DNA of 64,000 bases from Lasiosphaeris hirsuta (lineage: Eukaryota; Ascomycota; Sordariomycetes; Sordariales; Lasiosphaeriaceae), in assembly GCA_030549175.1 (NCBI GenBank), contig JAUKUA010000003.1, forward strand, positions 4,774,001 through 4,838,000. Direction: 5' to 3'. The stretch's first letter is position 1. Each line of letters opens with the position of its first letter. Below, in pieces: positions 36,623 to 53,241 of this stretch. The notes below the pieces were generated by a model. It did not search any database, was not told where the DNA came from, and saw only the letters and a list, made by a program, of their open reading frames with translations. The position numbers and the translations under genes are program-made.

Positions 36623-38910
36623 TTAGTATGGGTTCACATTCTCCTTATTCCGGTCAACTGTCCCCCTCATCCGGTTCTCTCTCTTGTGATGCAGCCTCGC
36701 AAGTGCCGAGCGCACCCGGTCGGCTGGCAGTGTCGTTCTCGACGTGTTGATGTCCCAAGCACTACTGTTAACATCTGTAGGCCCGCCGAGGCGCGCAAAG
36801 TTGTCCTGGATAAGGTCGATCTGCGGCATGTCGCTTTCACGGTCAAGAGGGCGGATATTTGGCTGTTGCCTCTTCAACGTAGGTTCGATAGGGGAGGCCC
36901 TGCGACGCTGCTGCTGCTTTGCGTGGAAGTCACCCATGATATCGTCAATCGTCGCTTTAGATCCGGAGTTGGGTGCCGTAGTCAGTCCCGCCGTCCACGA
37001 CTTACGCTCCGCTTGCCGGTTTGGGCGTACAGGCTGCTCTTCCTGGAGGTGCGCTGACCGACCGCTCGAGGCCGAGCTACGGCTGTCTTGAAGGTTTCCA
37101 CGGTCGCCGAGCACTGCAGAGGCTGGTCTCTTGCCCATTTCGGCCTCGATCTTCTCGCGGAGTGCACGCGACGACACAAGCGCGTCGTCCTTGTAGGAAT
37201 CACGCGTTGCGCCTTCAAGACTGCTTTTCGGTCTCTGCCTAAGACCAGAAGAAGTCGTAGGCGGTATCAAACCTCTTTGGATACTCACTTTTCTGAGCTC
37301 GCCGAGTTCCTTGAGCAGTTGGGTGCTTTCTTCTTCTGCTGTCTCGAGAAACTTCAAAGCCGATTCTCGATCTGGCGCCTGGATCTGCTCGTTGCCGATT
37401 TTCAGTTTTGCCTCTAGATTCTTCGCCCTAGCTGTCCATCTGGATTCGACCCCCTCTGTCCTGAGAGATACTATCTCATCCTGAAGGTTGGAGATCTTAT
37501 CGTTCTTCTTCTGAAGGACCTGGTGAGCTTCGCTGTACCGCGCTTTGGCGTCGTCTTTCAACTTGTCATAGTCTTTCCGAAGTTTCTTAAGCTCGCCATC
37601 CTTCTGGAGTGTCTCGGCCTTTGATTCTTCGAGCTTCCTTTCAAGATCTCGAATTGTCGAAGTGCCATGGGTTAGATCCCCAGATATCCTCCTGTTCTCC
37701 TCAACAAGCTTTGCCGCTCGTTGCTCTGCGAATTTGAGTTCTGATCTCAGCCGGTCCCGCTCTTCTCGGAGCTTATCCAGCTCCCTAACTTGAGACCTCG
37801 CTCGCCTCAGCTCCCGCTGCGTCTCGAGCAGTGTCTTCTGCGTTCGAGGAGATGCAATGCGGCGTTGACGCTGCTCCCTGTCGTCCGATTCATAATCTGC
37901 ATTTTCAAGGAGTATAGCCTCCAGCTCGTCAACTTGCTTCTTGTACTCTAAAGATAGAGCAGTCTGTTTGGTGAGTTCGTCCATTAAGCCTGGATCGTAG
38001 TCGCCCCCGGTCCTCCTGGCCCGTGTAGCAACCTGGCGTCCCAGCTCAGCAACCTTCTGCTCCATTCCCTTGACTTTTTCCTGCTCTTCTTTGAGCTTCT
38101 GGTTCAGGTCGACAGCTTCGGCGTCCTTCTTCTTGGCGTAAGACTTTGCGAGAAGCTTGTACTTTACCAGCTTCTCCATCTCAGCCTTCGCATCCGCATG
38201 GTAGCTTTCGAAGTACGACTTCCAGTACTTGCCGGAGCGCGAATGTGGCTCATTTAGGTCTACGGTCACGTCCGCGTCAAAGTCGTCCTCATCGATCTCC
38301 TCCCATGCGTCTTCCGGCTCTTTTGCATCTGTCGCGGATTCGGTGACTTTTCCCTTCCGCGCATTCTCCATAGCAGCGGTCAATCTTGTCTTTGCCCGGT
38401 GTGGCCCGTTGCCCGAGTTGGTGGATGTTTCACTTCCGTTGCCATTGCCCGCCCATGGGCTCGGGAACTTGCCCGGGCATTCATCAGGCAAGCCGCTTGT
38501 GCTTGGCTTCTCTATCACAGCCCCCGCCTTGACGTCACGACCAAAAGAGACGCGTTTTCGACGCGTTGTGCCGGTCCCGGGGGTAAGGAGAATACCGGCG
38601 GGCTTTATCGGCGACCTATCTTCCGGTTGGGACGCGGAAGCGGCCTTTTGCTGCGCTACCTTATCGACCGGGGCGGCGCGTTCTCGAGGAGCGGGGGTGC
38701 CGAAGAGGGCAGTCTTGAGCGCACGCACCGCGAAGACAGGCGCGGGAGTGTCGGGCACGTCAACCTGGGTATCATCTACAAGATCTGTGAGCTCCCGTTT
38801 CGGCGTGGACTGCGAATAGAGACAAGGTAGTGAGGAGAGGGTATTTGCTTACCAGCTCCTAGCGCGTCTTTGGCGCTTTCCGAATTGCGCCTCAGCGCCC
38901 AGCTGATCAT
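36623..38910 (-). CDS. Cut12-like spindle pole body protein
   Basis: About 739 aa. The N-terminus (MISWALRR) and the PDTPAPVFAVRALKTALFGTP block match the fungal spindle-pole-body formation (Cut12) family. Residues 97-100 in KRVSFG form an RVxF motif for protein phosphatase 1; fission yeast Cut12 binds PP1 through such a site. A long coiled coil follows (about 170-460, heptads with many Glu/Lys/Arg), then a Ser-rich basic tail. Exon 1 is 38853-38910. The first acceptor downstream (intron 38810-38852, 43 nt) would put exon 2 one base out of frame. An acceptor at 38785 keeps frame, so I use intron 38785-38852, but the junction is uncertain. Divergent from GCN2. Confidence 0.8.
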
Positions 38911-39450
38911 TGCGACGTTGGTTTTGTTGCACCAAAGCAGATATCTGCGGTATCTACTCGAGTGCTGCTCGCGCTGTTTGGACCGTACCGTAGAGTTGCT
39001 GCTACACGTCGGCCATCGGTTGCATGGGAGGAGGGTCTAGATTGTTTACTCCCTGCCAGAATAGGATGATAACCCCCAGTTGTTAGTGCCTTTTTAGTGG
39101 CTGCAAGGTCTGAGCGTGCGGTCATTGGCAAGGCTCAAGGTGGGGTTCCATGGCTTGAGGGCGCCAACCGGTCCCTAGCTCATCATCTCCCATCGGGCTG
39201 GCAAGCACTGTACAGATAGCAATGCCCACTGTCTCTGCACCTTTGAGTCACGATGAGCTCCCTCTCGACCTTCTTCATCGAAACCTACAGCAAAACCTAC
39301 ATCCATTTCCTCCAACCACCCTTTCATTTATGCCCACACCCCACTTCAAAATGGGCACTTATTAGTGGAGTCTTGCAGCCATCTTGGCTGTGCTCTCTAC
39401 CAGTATTCTCCCCTTGAGGATCTCTCGGCCATCGTATCGCTCAACTTGCC
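38911..39450. other. Divergent promoter between Cut12-like gene and GCN2
   Basis: 540 bp shared upstream region. No coding potential and no clear TATA element. The GCN2 leader is C/T-rich. Confidence 0.45.
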
Positions 39451-44588
<5,138 letters not shown>

Positions 44589-46024
44589 GATTCCCTACCA
44601 TTCCGGTAGAGGACAGGTCAAAGCAAGGCTGCCTTCTCACTCCAGCCAGGTGGGGCACCAGGGTTTTGGGTTGTGTTGAGATCTATAAGAGATGGGCGAT
44701 GTTTTTTTTTTTTTGTTGGGTGATGGAGGAGTGGAGATGGCGTCAACTTTGATGACAGCTGCAGCATTTCTGAGTCACATATCTTTGTGACCAATGGTTG
44801 GTCGCAGGCGTAGTTTGATACCCGACGATGAATATTTCTAAATTTTATGGTTGCCGATTGAATTGTATCGAGTAGCATTGGTTGTAACGAGACCAGTTCG
44901 AGTGGCAGCTCCCCGAAACCAAAGCCTCCACAAGCTTCCCGCGTAGCAAGCTGCGGTGAAACTACGAGTTGCTTTGGGCGCTAAATCTAGTGTCCCAAAC
45001 AAAGGTAGCTTGCATATTGGTGACCTCCAACCCAGAAGTGGCATGAAACGAAAAGCCGGGTTCTGAGTGGTTCTGCCGTCTTGATTTCGCCACAGGCTGA
45101 TGATGAGTGAGGCGCCCTTTGTCGAATCAAGACGTGCTAGTGGCAAGAGTGCCGTGCTGATGAGACCTCTCATCAGGGTGCTTGGATGAAAAGAGAAGCT
45201 GGAAGGAGAAAAATAGTATTGAAGACCACGGGACCAAAATTCCCTCGTTGGGGGAAAGGTTTTGGCCGAGCCACCAGCTGGTGGATTCACAGCTCCAAGG
45301 CATTGCAAAGGAAGCTGAACAGGCGCTGTGGCGGAGGGACTCAGATCACCTCGGGCTGGCAGGTGAGGCATCGGTTCAGGTTTGGATGTGCTGTCGTCCA
45401 TGGATGCAGGGCGAGACAGGGCGAGCACAGGCCCGTGCTGAAAGATGAATGGCCAGTGGGTCGCGCAGGGGGGAAGGGGGGGGGAGGGGTCCAGGCGCTA
45501 GCCTCTGGAGTCTTGGCCGCCCAGGTGGGTCATTCCTGCTTTTGGCTCGGCCGTTCCCGAGTTCCTGAAATCAGTTGTTGCTCTTGGGTCTTGTTGATGG
45601 CGCACGCAGCCCACGACATGATTGCGCGCCGGCCTATCTCCGTTGCCTTCCTTTCCTGAAATCTTTGAAATAATAATCCGAGGCAGCCCCGCCACTCCGC
45701 CCACCATAAAACCTTCCGCACAGTTCTCGTCCTTTCCCGTATTCACACTTGTGCCACAGGCCGGATCCGCATCGTGAAACCACTGAGCTTCCTCGCCCCC
45801 ATCACGTCTCCGAGGCCTTCCGTGCCCCTCCAAGGCCTTCCACCAGCTGATCGCTGCCGAGCATCGCCCTTCCATTCAACCCGCCCTCACGATCCCACAG
45901 GAGTTTGGTCAATCCTTTATATCAGGCCACGTTTTCCGCTTCTAGGGAGACGTATCCGATTTTACCTTTGGACATACAAAATCCCGTTCATCCGATTTCA
46001 GTTCCGTCACACACGTCACCCACC
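44589..46024. other. 1.4-kb intergenic between GCN2 and CDC34
   Basis: A minus-strand open frame of 196 codons (44838-45428) and others are unsupported in composition and family. A T13-type tract lies at about 44703-44715. The region near CDC34 is pyrimidine-rich and likely holds its promoter and leader. Confidence 0.4.
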
Positions 46025-46824
46025 ATGTCTCGGGCTGCTTTGCCGACGGGCGCGAAGCAGCGTCTCATGGCTGAGATGAAGGCGCTGCAGAAAGAGAAGT
46101 GGATTAACTTTGAAGATGTATGATCCTCGAGCTTACTTGACTGAGCCTACCGTTTGCTTCGGGTTAATGACTAACTTGGCCCTGACAGGATCAAACCAAC
46201 CTCCTGAAGTGGCGCTTCGCCCTCATGGTCATCAACTCCGATAGCGCCTTCAACGGTGGTTATTTCCGAGCCGAGATGGTCTTTACCGACGAGTACCCGT
46301 ACCAGCCGCCCAAGTTCCGCTTTCTGATTCCCATCGTGCACCCCAACATTTACCCCGACGGCCAGCTGTGCATCTCCATCCTCCACAAGCCGGGTGCCGA
46401 TGAGACTTCGGGCGAGGACGCGAGCGAGCGATGGTCGCCGCTCCAGGGTGCTGAGAGCGTGCTCCGGTCTGTCCTGCTTCTTCTCGACGATCCCGAGATT
46501 AGCTCCGCGGCCAACGTCGACGCCAGCGTAATGTACCGCGACCGCCGTGCAGAGTACAACGGCAAGGCCCGGGCTACGGTTGAGCAGTCCAAGAAGGACA
46601 TTCCCGCCCATTTCGAAATGCCCAAGAGCTTCGAGCCGGCGCCGCCCCCGAAGGCCGAGGATGACGACGACTTCTGGGCCGAGAGTGACGAGGATTTCGA
46701 TTTCGGAGGCAGTGATACGGGTGATGATGACGACCAGGGGATGGAGGACTTCGAGGAGGGTGGAAATGACGAGGAGCAAGATGGCAGCGAGGACGATGAT
46801 GATGATGACCGCACCCATACCTGA
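46025..46824 (+). CDS. CDC34: E2 ubiquitin-conjugating enzyme Cdc34 (SCF E2)
   Basis: E2 that builds K48 chains with SCF ligases for cell-cycle substrates. Two exons (intron 46118-46188) give 242 aa. The UBC fold has GGYFRAEMVFTDEYPYQPPKF, HPNIYPDGQLCISILH with the active Cys at about residue 92, and the Cdc34-specific acidic insertion just after it (KPGADETSGEDASERWSP). The catalytic-domain end ANVDASVMYRDRR is typical. The C-terminal 70 residues are strongly acidic (Asp/Glu runs), as in yeast Cdc34, where the tail docks on Cul1/Rbx1. Start context CACCATGTCT is good. Confidence 0.95.
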
Positions 46825-47509
46825 GGGATAACTTAAGGAAGGGCGAATACGGACAGGCGGCGCCAATACGGGTGATCCGTATCGCCTTTCGGTTTCTACG
46901 GCTCATGATTTACAGCACTCGACTCGTTACCATGCATAGCGTTGGTACTTACACCATGGCTGGCGTTTTACGGTTTCCACAAGCAAGGGGAGATCTGGAT
47001 TGCACCATTATATCTGCTCAAGCCCCAGGGTCTCTTGACACTTCATCTCACCCTGCGAATATTTGCCGGGCGGTTGATGGGTGTTGCTAGGCGCATATGA
47101 GGATGATATGGGGACTGCATGAGACTGGCCACGGATTTGTCTTTTGAGAGGAGTTTTTGATTTGGTTTTCATGAGTCTGAGGGACTCACATAGGACCATT
47201 AGAGGGCCTGGCAGGGCTCATAGCATGAATATACCGAGAGTGTCCTAATATTGACTTGACTTGACTTGAAACACGGGCGTTCGTGTGAAGGGTACCGCTG
47301 CACGTTTACCCTTCTCCCGTCACGGCCGGAAGACTTAATTCAGCTCGGGAGTTTTCGATCACAATAAGCAGCCACTATATAGGCACAGCTTGAGTTTGTG
47401 GGACCTCAATCCGGCTTGCAGACCCCCTTCTCACGAGGTAACTATCGCAACTATCATGGAAGCAGACGACGCAAAGGGTATACAGACACATTGAACGCAT
47501 TCAGTTGTC
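46825..47509. other. Spacer between CDC34 and the 5S rRNA gene
   Basis: 685 bp holding the CDC34 3' UTR. A TATATA motif at about 47375 lies some 130 bp upstream of the 5S gene. No protein gene seen. Confidence 0.5.
47251..47269. repeat. TTGAC pentamer repeat, nearly four units
   Basis: Short tandem run of TTGAC in the spacer upstream of the 5S gene. Too short to assign a role. Confidence 0.7.
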
Positions 47510-47638
47510 ACATACGGCCATACCTATTGGAAAACTTGGGAAACTTGGGATCCCGTCCGCTCTCCTATGGATAAGCTAATGAGGGCCAGACTCGTAGTTG
47601 GGTCGCTGACGACCAGCGAATCCCTTGGTGTTGTATGT
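47510..47638 (+). rRNA. 5S rRNA gene with a 9-bp internal tandem duplication
   Basis: Begins ACATACGGCCAT and ends GTTGTATGT, which pair as helix I. Internal landmarks of fungal 5S are all present: GGAAAAC, ATCCCGTCCGC, GATAAGC, GAGGGCCAGA, AGTTGGGT and GACCAGCGAATCCC. These include the internal control region for TFIIIA/RNA polymerase III. A T6 tract follows directly (47638-47643), a Pol III terminator. Length is 129 nt against the usual 118-120. The excess is an exact tandem copy of AAACTTGGG (47532-47540 and 47541-47549) in the loop B/helix III area; removing one copy gives 120 nt. Dispersed single 5S genes are the rule in filamentous ascomycetes. The duplication may make this copy a pseudogene. 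It sits between CDC34 and ELP5. Confidence 0.88.
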
Positions 47639-47643
47639 TTTTT
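47638..47643 (+). terminator. RNA polymerase III T-tract terminator of the 5S gene
   Basis: Run of six T at the 3' end of the 5S sequence, the standard Pol III stop signal. Confidence 0.7.
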
Positions 47644-47756
47644 ATCTGCGGATATCTTGATGTTTTTGCCCCCATTACTCAGAATCGGCTAGCAGCGTAG
47701 CCTTCGTCGCATTTTTTACATTGCTTTTCAATTTTATTTTCTGTCTACTCGGCTCA

Positions 47757-48908
47757 TCATATCTCATCCTCCTCATCATCGAAATCATCCTCCCTCCCCA
47801 TCTCATACAATATCCTGCCCCCCTCGCCGCCGCCCACCTCCGTCTGGGCATCGAAGTACGGCAGCACGACCCCCTCGCGATCCCGCCGCTGCTTCTCCGT
47901 CAACCCCAGACTAAATGTCGAATCCACCAGCTCATCCTCCTCGTGGTCTCCATCTCCGCCCGCCGGCGGCGGCGGCGCAAATAGCGGATGATCGGAAAGC
48001 AAGGAGAGTCCCGCCCCCGACCCTTTGCCTCCGCCGGCAGCTGGGGCAAGGATAAACCTCTCGGCCACGGCCCGCCCGCTCCGCCGCCGCATCTCCATCT
48101 CCACCACCACACCCCCGCTGCTCGTGGTGTCCCCACGCAGCCCGACGAGGACCCCCTCGCGCCCCTCGCGCAGACCCCACTCGGGCTCCTGGACGCTGCG
48201 GCTGTGGGCGCGACGGATGGCGACGGCGTGGGCGAGGCTCGACACGCGGAAGACGGTCGTGGCGAGGTGGGTGAGCAGAGTCAGCGGGTGCGGGGCGTAG
48301 GGGGGAGGGGAGGGGACGGGCACGTCGGTGTGGTAGGTGGCGACCAGGGAGACGAGGGGGGAGGTGATGATGGAGGAGAAAAAGGCCGGGAGGAGGGGAG
48401 AGTGGGGGGCCAGGGGGTTGAGGGCGTCAAGGAGGAGGAGGTACTCTGGCGGGGTCTGTTAGAGAGATGGGCCCGGTGTTTGTGGGGGGGGGGGGGGGAG
48501 GGTAAGGACTTGCTTTGAGGGGGGGTTCCGGTCGCCGTGGTGGGGCAGTGGGAGGCTATCTCGGCCGCAAGGGCCGCGAGGGACTTGCCGCGTGCCTTGA
48601 TGAAGACGTCGGCATCATGGGGCTTCTTGACGGTGGCGAAGGATATAAAGATTACTTTGGAGCGGCCGATCTAGGAAGGTCAGGATCTATACTTGGCCGA
48701 CGGCGATGGGTATCAGAGCAGGGGCCCAACGCTAAGATAGGGGAATTACCTTGGCTCTGTTTATGAACTCGCGCACGAGCGGCCCGGCACTCTGCTCTAG
48801 GTTGTCGAGGATGAGCGTGAGCGGACTAGCTGTGTCGCGCAGATTGAGCAGCTTCTGCAACAGCAACAGGCTATGAGACCGATGGTGTGCCTGAGCCGAC
48901 GGCGCCAT
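47757..48908 (-). CDS. ELP5: Elongator subunit Elp5 (Iki1)
   Basis: RecA-like subunit of the Elp4-5-6 ring of Elongator, needed for wobble-uridine tRNA modification. Start at 48908 (MAPSAQAHHRSHSLLLLQKL). Family features: LTLILDNLEQSAGPLVREFI, KKPHDADVFIKARGKSL, PEYLLLLDALNPL, and the C-terminal block STFSLGLTEKQRRDREGVVLP with the acidic end EDDFDDEEDEI. Introns: 48671-48749 and about 48456-48513. The second intron has no in-frame GT donor. The best donor is GC-type (GCAAGT at 48513), but then exon 2 is one base too long, and a seven-base G run at 48519-48525 is the likely source. With that base removed the length is 338 codons. The intron also holds a G15 run (48484-48498). Confidence 0.78.
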
Positions 48909-49927
48909 GATTGCGGCAAGTCTGCGCACGCAGTCGATTGAGGGCTTGCAAGCGAAGCGGCACCGAAAATAGATTCAATGGCGGCCGGGGAAAATGGACG
49001 GGAAAGAGGAGAATTGCGGTTTCGGTAATGCGCTTCTGGGACCGTAACTGGGACCAAGACTTGGGGCCTTATCAATTGGGATTCTGAGTTGCATCCAGAT
49101 TCATTTGACCTGCGCTGAAAGTTACACAGTCACCTTACGTTCCAGGAAGGTGGGCCAGTGCGACCTGGGGCAGCCTGGGCAGGCACCGAGTCTATTTTAC
49201 CGCCTGTAAATTAACGTCTGCTCCTTCTATCTCCTGACGCTCCAACGCTCCAAACCGACCAACCAACTCACCCTGCGTCGACATCATCGCCCAACTATAC
49301 CTGGCAGAATCTTAATATCAGAAAGAAAGAAAAAAATACTCCGTAGACTCACCCGCGGTTGGCCTTGACCCAAAGTCCGGGTGCGGATAATGGCGCCATA
49401 TTTACCGGACAGCCCGTCTCGTGTCGCAGCTGTCGCCGGCCCCCTCTTAGCCCACGACAATGATATTGCGCCAATCTATCGTCGAGTTGAGCCCGCCACA
49501 GGACAAAGTCACGATGGCTTCCCCGGGACTTCATTTTCCCTTTGCTGGCCCGCACTGCTGCAGGTACTTGCCGCCACGTGGTACCGCCCTTGGGCGGGCA
49601 GCATGTCTTGGCGGTGCACAAGATGGTGTCTTCGACGAGGGCCTCTCCCGGTTCTTGTTTACCCCGGACTGAGCTAGCACGAGCGTGGGGCATTTACCTA
49701 TCATACAGACCTCATGGTCTCTACTCCAGCCTCTGCCTGGTTACCACACCGCGGTGCCGTGATCCGAACGCGACTGGTCCTCGAACGCCCTCGTGCCTTA
49801 TATACTACTCGACGATGGCCTTAGTAGCCAAGGACTCCTCCCAGCCGCCTGGTCCACCACCCGAGATCGCTTCATGCTAACGGTGCCGTCTTGTGTCTTG
49901 GCGCGGCCCCTGAGCGATCCTCCCGCC
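48909..49927. other. Divergent promoter of ELP5 and the aspartic protease
   Basis: 1 kb between divergent genes. Open frames at 49349-49880 on both strands overlap and are not convincing. A TTATATAC element at about 49799, roughly 125 bp before the protease ATG, is a plausible TATA box. Confidence 0.45.
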
Positions 49928-51428
49928 ATGGCCAAGCCGCTCCGCTGGCTCGCCGCATTGCTGCTGCTCACCCTTGCCTCTGCGGCGCCCCTTTCCGACT
50001 CGAAACGGGCAGTTCAAGTTCCGGTAGCCTCACATGTTGTCCGCCTCACCAAGAACACCGTTTCAGGGTCCAGGACTCTTTCTTCTACTCGGATCCGCAA
50101 GTTCCGGGCTCTCACCGATGGGACTGCCTCGTCCGCCGTGGGCATTGCGACGGCACTCCCGGTGCACTACCAGGCCGAATACTTGGTAGAAGTCAATGCC
50201 GGTGGCAATAACTACTCGTTGTTGATCGATACTGGCAGCAGTGACACCTGGTTTGTGAGAGATGACTTTCAGTGTCTTGATGCCTACCTTCGCGTCGTCC
50301 ATGTGTCTTATTGCAACCTTGGCCCGTATTTCAAAGGCGACTTCCCAGGAGGCCGGATACCCGAACAGCACTTCAACATCACGTACGGGGGTGTCGATGG
50401 TCCATTTCTCAATGGGTTGATGGGCTATTCAGAGTACGCTCTCCTCCCTGCTCGTGAGCTCCGCAGTCACATTCTAACCCGGGCCGCCTATAGTCTCACA
50501 GTGGCAGGCGTCACGATTCCCAAGCAACAAATAGCCCTCGCGACACTTGGGATTTGGACTGGTGATGGAATATCGTCTGGCATCTTGGGATTAGGTCTCC
50601 CAGGACTGACTGAGGCGTTTGTAGGCAAGAGCCCTATCGAGGATGGCCTCCAGAACCTAGTGAACTACAGCCCTGTGGTCACAACGGTCGCGACCCAGCT
50701 CAATAAGAGCATCTTTAGCCTGGGGTTATCACGAAACTCATCAGAGTCTTTTTTGGCACTGGGAGGCGTACCGCACCATGTAAAAGTTGGGAGCTATGCA
50801 AACGTGCCCATCCAAAAGGTGAAACAGCGAGCCAATCCGGACTTGGGCGAGCGCGCAAGGAAATATTATCGCTAACCGTGCTTTTTACTCGCATAGATGC
50901 CCAAAAGCTTTGGCGGCTCCGACTATTTCTATTACGCCCTGACCCCTGATAGCCTGGTCTGGAACAGCAGCAGGAGCCGGGTACAGCAAGAAACATTGCC
51001 CCAAGTCATCGTAGACAGCGGGACCTCCCTCAATGTCTTTCCGTATGGTGAGTTTTGCCGTGGGTCCCCACCACAACTCGTACTATCGGGACTATATCTC
51101 TTACCCCCGTCCAGAAATCGCCCGTTCCATCAACGAACACTTCATTCCCAAAGCCGTCTACACCACCCCGCTCGGCGGCTGGTTCGTCCCCTGCAACGCA
51201 AAGCCGCCGAGCTTCGGGGTCAAGATAGGAGGCCAGATGTTCTGGACCGATCCGGCTAGTATGATCTTGCCCGAGGTAAGAGATCTAGCAACTGGCAACT
51301 GCGCGACAGGTATCGGCGCCACGGATGATGGCTCGTTGTACATCCTCGGTGACGTATTTATGCAGGGCCTCGTGGCTGTCTTTGATGTTGGTCCGAATAT
51401 GGAGATGAGGTTTGCGAAGAGGATATGA
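49928..51428 (+). CDS. secreted pepsin-like aspartic protease (family A1)
   Basis: Endopeptidase predicted to be secreted. The N-terminus MAKPLRWLAALLLLTLASA is a clear signal peptide, followed by a propeptide of about 60-70 residues. The two catalytic aspartates lie in LLIDTGSSDTWFV and VIVDSGTSLNVFP, both intact. Tyr-75-like flap region: HFNITYGGVDG. Several Asn-X-Ser/Thr sites (HFNITY, NKSIF, NSSESF, NSSRS) fit glycosylation. Three exons (introns 50819-50896 and 51048-51114) give 451 aa in frame. The C-terminus (MEMRFAKRI) lacks a GPI-anchor or membrane segment, so it is more likely soluble than yapsin-like. The start at 49928 is preferred over upstream in-frame ATGs because it places the hydrophobic core at the N-terminus. 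Confidence 0.93.
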
Positions 51429-51988
51429 CCGGGCTCTAGAGGCATGGGTGGGTAGTTTACTGATGATCATCCTACAGAGCGGAAAAGCGGTAGATCATCT
51501 GCTGGACGAAGAACGGATCGCCCGCGATATGTTGAGAATTGTTATGTTACAGAATTATTGTAAAATTACTGGCAAGAACCAGCACTTCCATTGCATCCAT
51601 AACGGCGCTTTGTCAGTTTCTGGCGATAGGGGGTATCTTGTAACAAAAAAAAACATACAAACAATTAAAAACGATATTCCCCGAAAGGCCACCAGCAGCG
51701 GATGGCCCTTGAGCCGATAGAGATATTTCTCGGACCATAATGAAATCTGCGGAGCCGTGCTAGGGCATGACGTTGCCCGAATCCCTAGAACACGATCCGT
51801 CGGAAAGTAGGGATAGGAATAGGAATATCCCTCCCTACCCAACCCCATAGATAGTTTGCAACCTGCCTGACCCGGTACCCCCTGGCCTGTTTTTTTTTCC
51901 CTTTCTCCAAGCACCTTTTCTTTTTTTTGTCGGGCAGCAGACTGATAGCATGCCGGCCTAACCGCAAACTCCGTGGTGTCACGCCCAG
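51429..51988. other. Intergenic between convergent protease and ASXH genes
   Basis: 560 bp with T-rich and A-rich tracts, likely the two 3' UTRs. No gene recognised. Confidence 0.45.
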
Positions 51989-53241
51989 TCAAGGAGACGG
52001 GCTCACAGGGTCTCCCAGCTTAATCTTGAGCAGGTCAACCTCATTTGATCCATTTCCCTCGCTCCCTGGTGACTGTGTCGTTTCGCCTGAAGCAGATGCG
52101 TTTCTAGGGGGAAACGGGTCGGCGGCAGTGATGGCGTCGTGAATGGACGGTCTGTTGATATTAGCGAGACTGCTTTTCTGCTTTCTGGCGGGGAAGGAGG
52201 TGTTCTTTGTAGGCGAACGCGGGTTTCGTCGGGCTGAGCGGGCTGCGCCGGCCTCGTCATCGCTAACGTCGTCTTTGGCGCGCTTCTTGGATGTCTGCGC
52301 CGTTGCCGAGCCCGGTTCAGAAGGCGGCGGGGTACCCTTTATGGTCAATCCCTGAAGACTCTTAACGTTCTCGGGGGTCGTCGGCGAGTCGGCGGGCGCG
52401 ATGCTATCCTCCTCAGACTGCTTCTCCCCGCCCACGACAGCGCCCTCGCTCTCCCTGCGTTGCAGCCGCCGGTGCTCTTCGGGCAACTCTACGTCCCAGT
52501 CGTACTCGAACTTGCGCTGCAGGTACTCGTCGAACTCGCCGCGGCGGTGCATCTCGTGGGCGACCCAGGCCTGGTTGAGCCACTCGGGGTCATGGCGGCC
52601 GAGCTCAATGTTCTCGACGTAGCGCGCGCAGTCGTGGCGGAAGTTATCGTCGTTGCGCAGCGACTGGATGCTTGGCCGCGCATCCTCGGTGCCCGCGTGG
52701 AGGATGTGGCCCGGGTCGGGGAACTTGGCGAGCACGGCCTGCTTCTCGGCGGGCGTGAGGACATCCCAGGCACTTGGGAGGAGAAGGATTGCCTGAGAAG
52801 GGGGTTAGCTGGAGGCTGTGGGGGTGACGGGGAAGGGAGGGCACGAACTCGGAGATCGGCAGAGGCGAGGGGGGACTTGGGGTCCGAGAAGACGAAAGGG
52901 GCTTCCCATTTTCTGTCTTTGGCTGCTTTCTTGGAGCCCGATGTTAAGCGGCGGGGGTTTTTAGTCGAGGAGGATTTCCGACCCTGACTTGTGGCTTTCC
53001 GCTTGTTAGAAGTTGTTTTTTTCTCGTCGTCTGAGCCGTGGGTAGCGATGGAGTCATCCGACTTGGTCGCTTTGCCCTTCCCCATGTCCTCTGACTGAGC
53101 TGCGGTTGATGATGGGCTGTTATGAATGTCCGATGTGATGGCCCCGAAGTCCTTAGCCCCGCTATTTTCTGTTGATTCGAGAATACTGTCTGGGGGCGGC
53201 GAGAGCGATGAGCTTGAGCAGTCGTCAGCTGGTCCCGCCAT
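51989..53241 (-). CDS. ASXH (DEUBAD) domain protein, candidate deubiquitinase adaptor
   Basis: Two exons (intron 52793-52848) give 398 aa. The N-terminal 130 residues are Ser/Lys-rich and disordered, with an SKKAAKDRKWEAPFVFSD motif. Exon 2 opens an Asx-homology domain (about 132-245): AILLLPSAWDVLTPAEKQAV, then FPDPGHILHAGTEDARPS, NDDNFRHDCARYVENIELGR and NQAWVAHEMHRRGEFDEYL. In animals this domain (ASX/ASXL, INO80G) binds and activates UCH-type deubiquitinases such as BAP1/Calypso that act on histone H2A. Fungal ASXH proteins are much less studied. The tail is basic and acidic in alternation with possible nuclear-localisation clusters (SKKRAKDD, RKQKSS). Nuclear chromatin role is inferred. 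Confidence 0.82.

Noticed and set aside
44838..45428. 196-codon minus frame after GCN2
   Set aside because: Composition and lack of motifs look random; no plausible promoter or introns.
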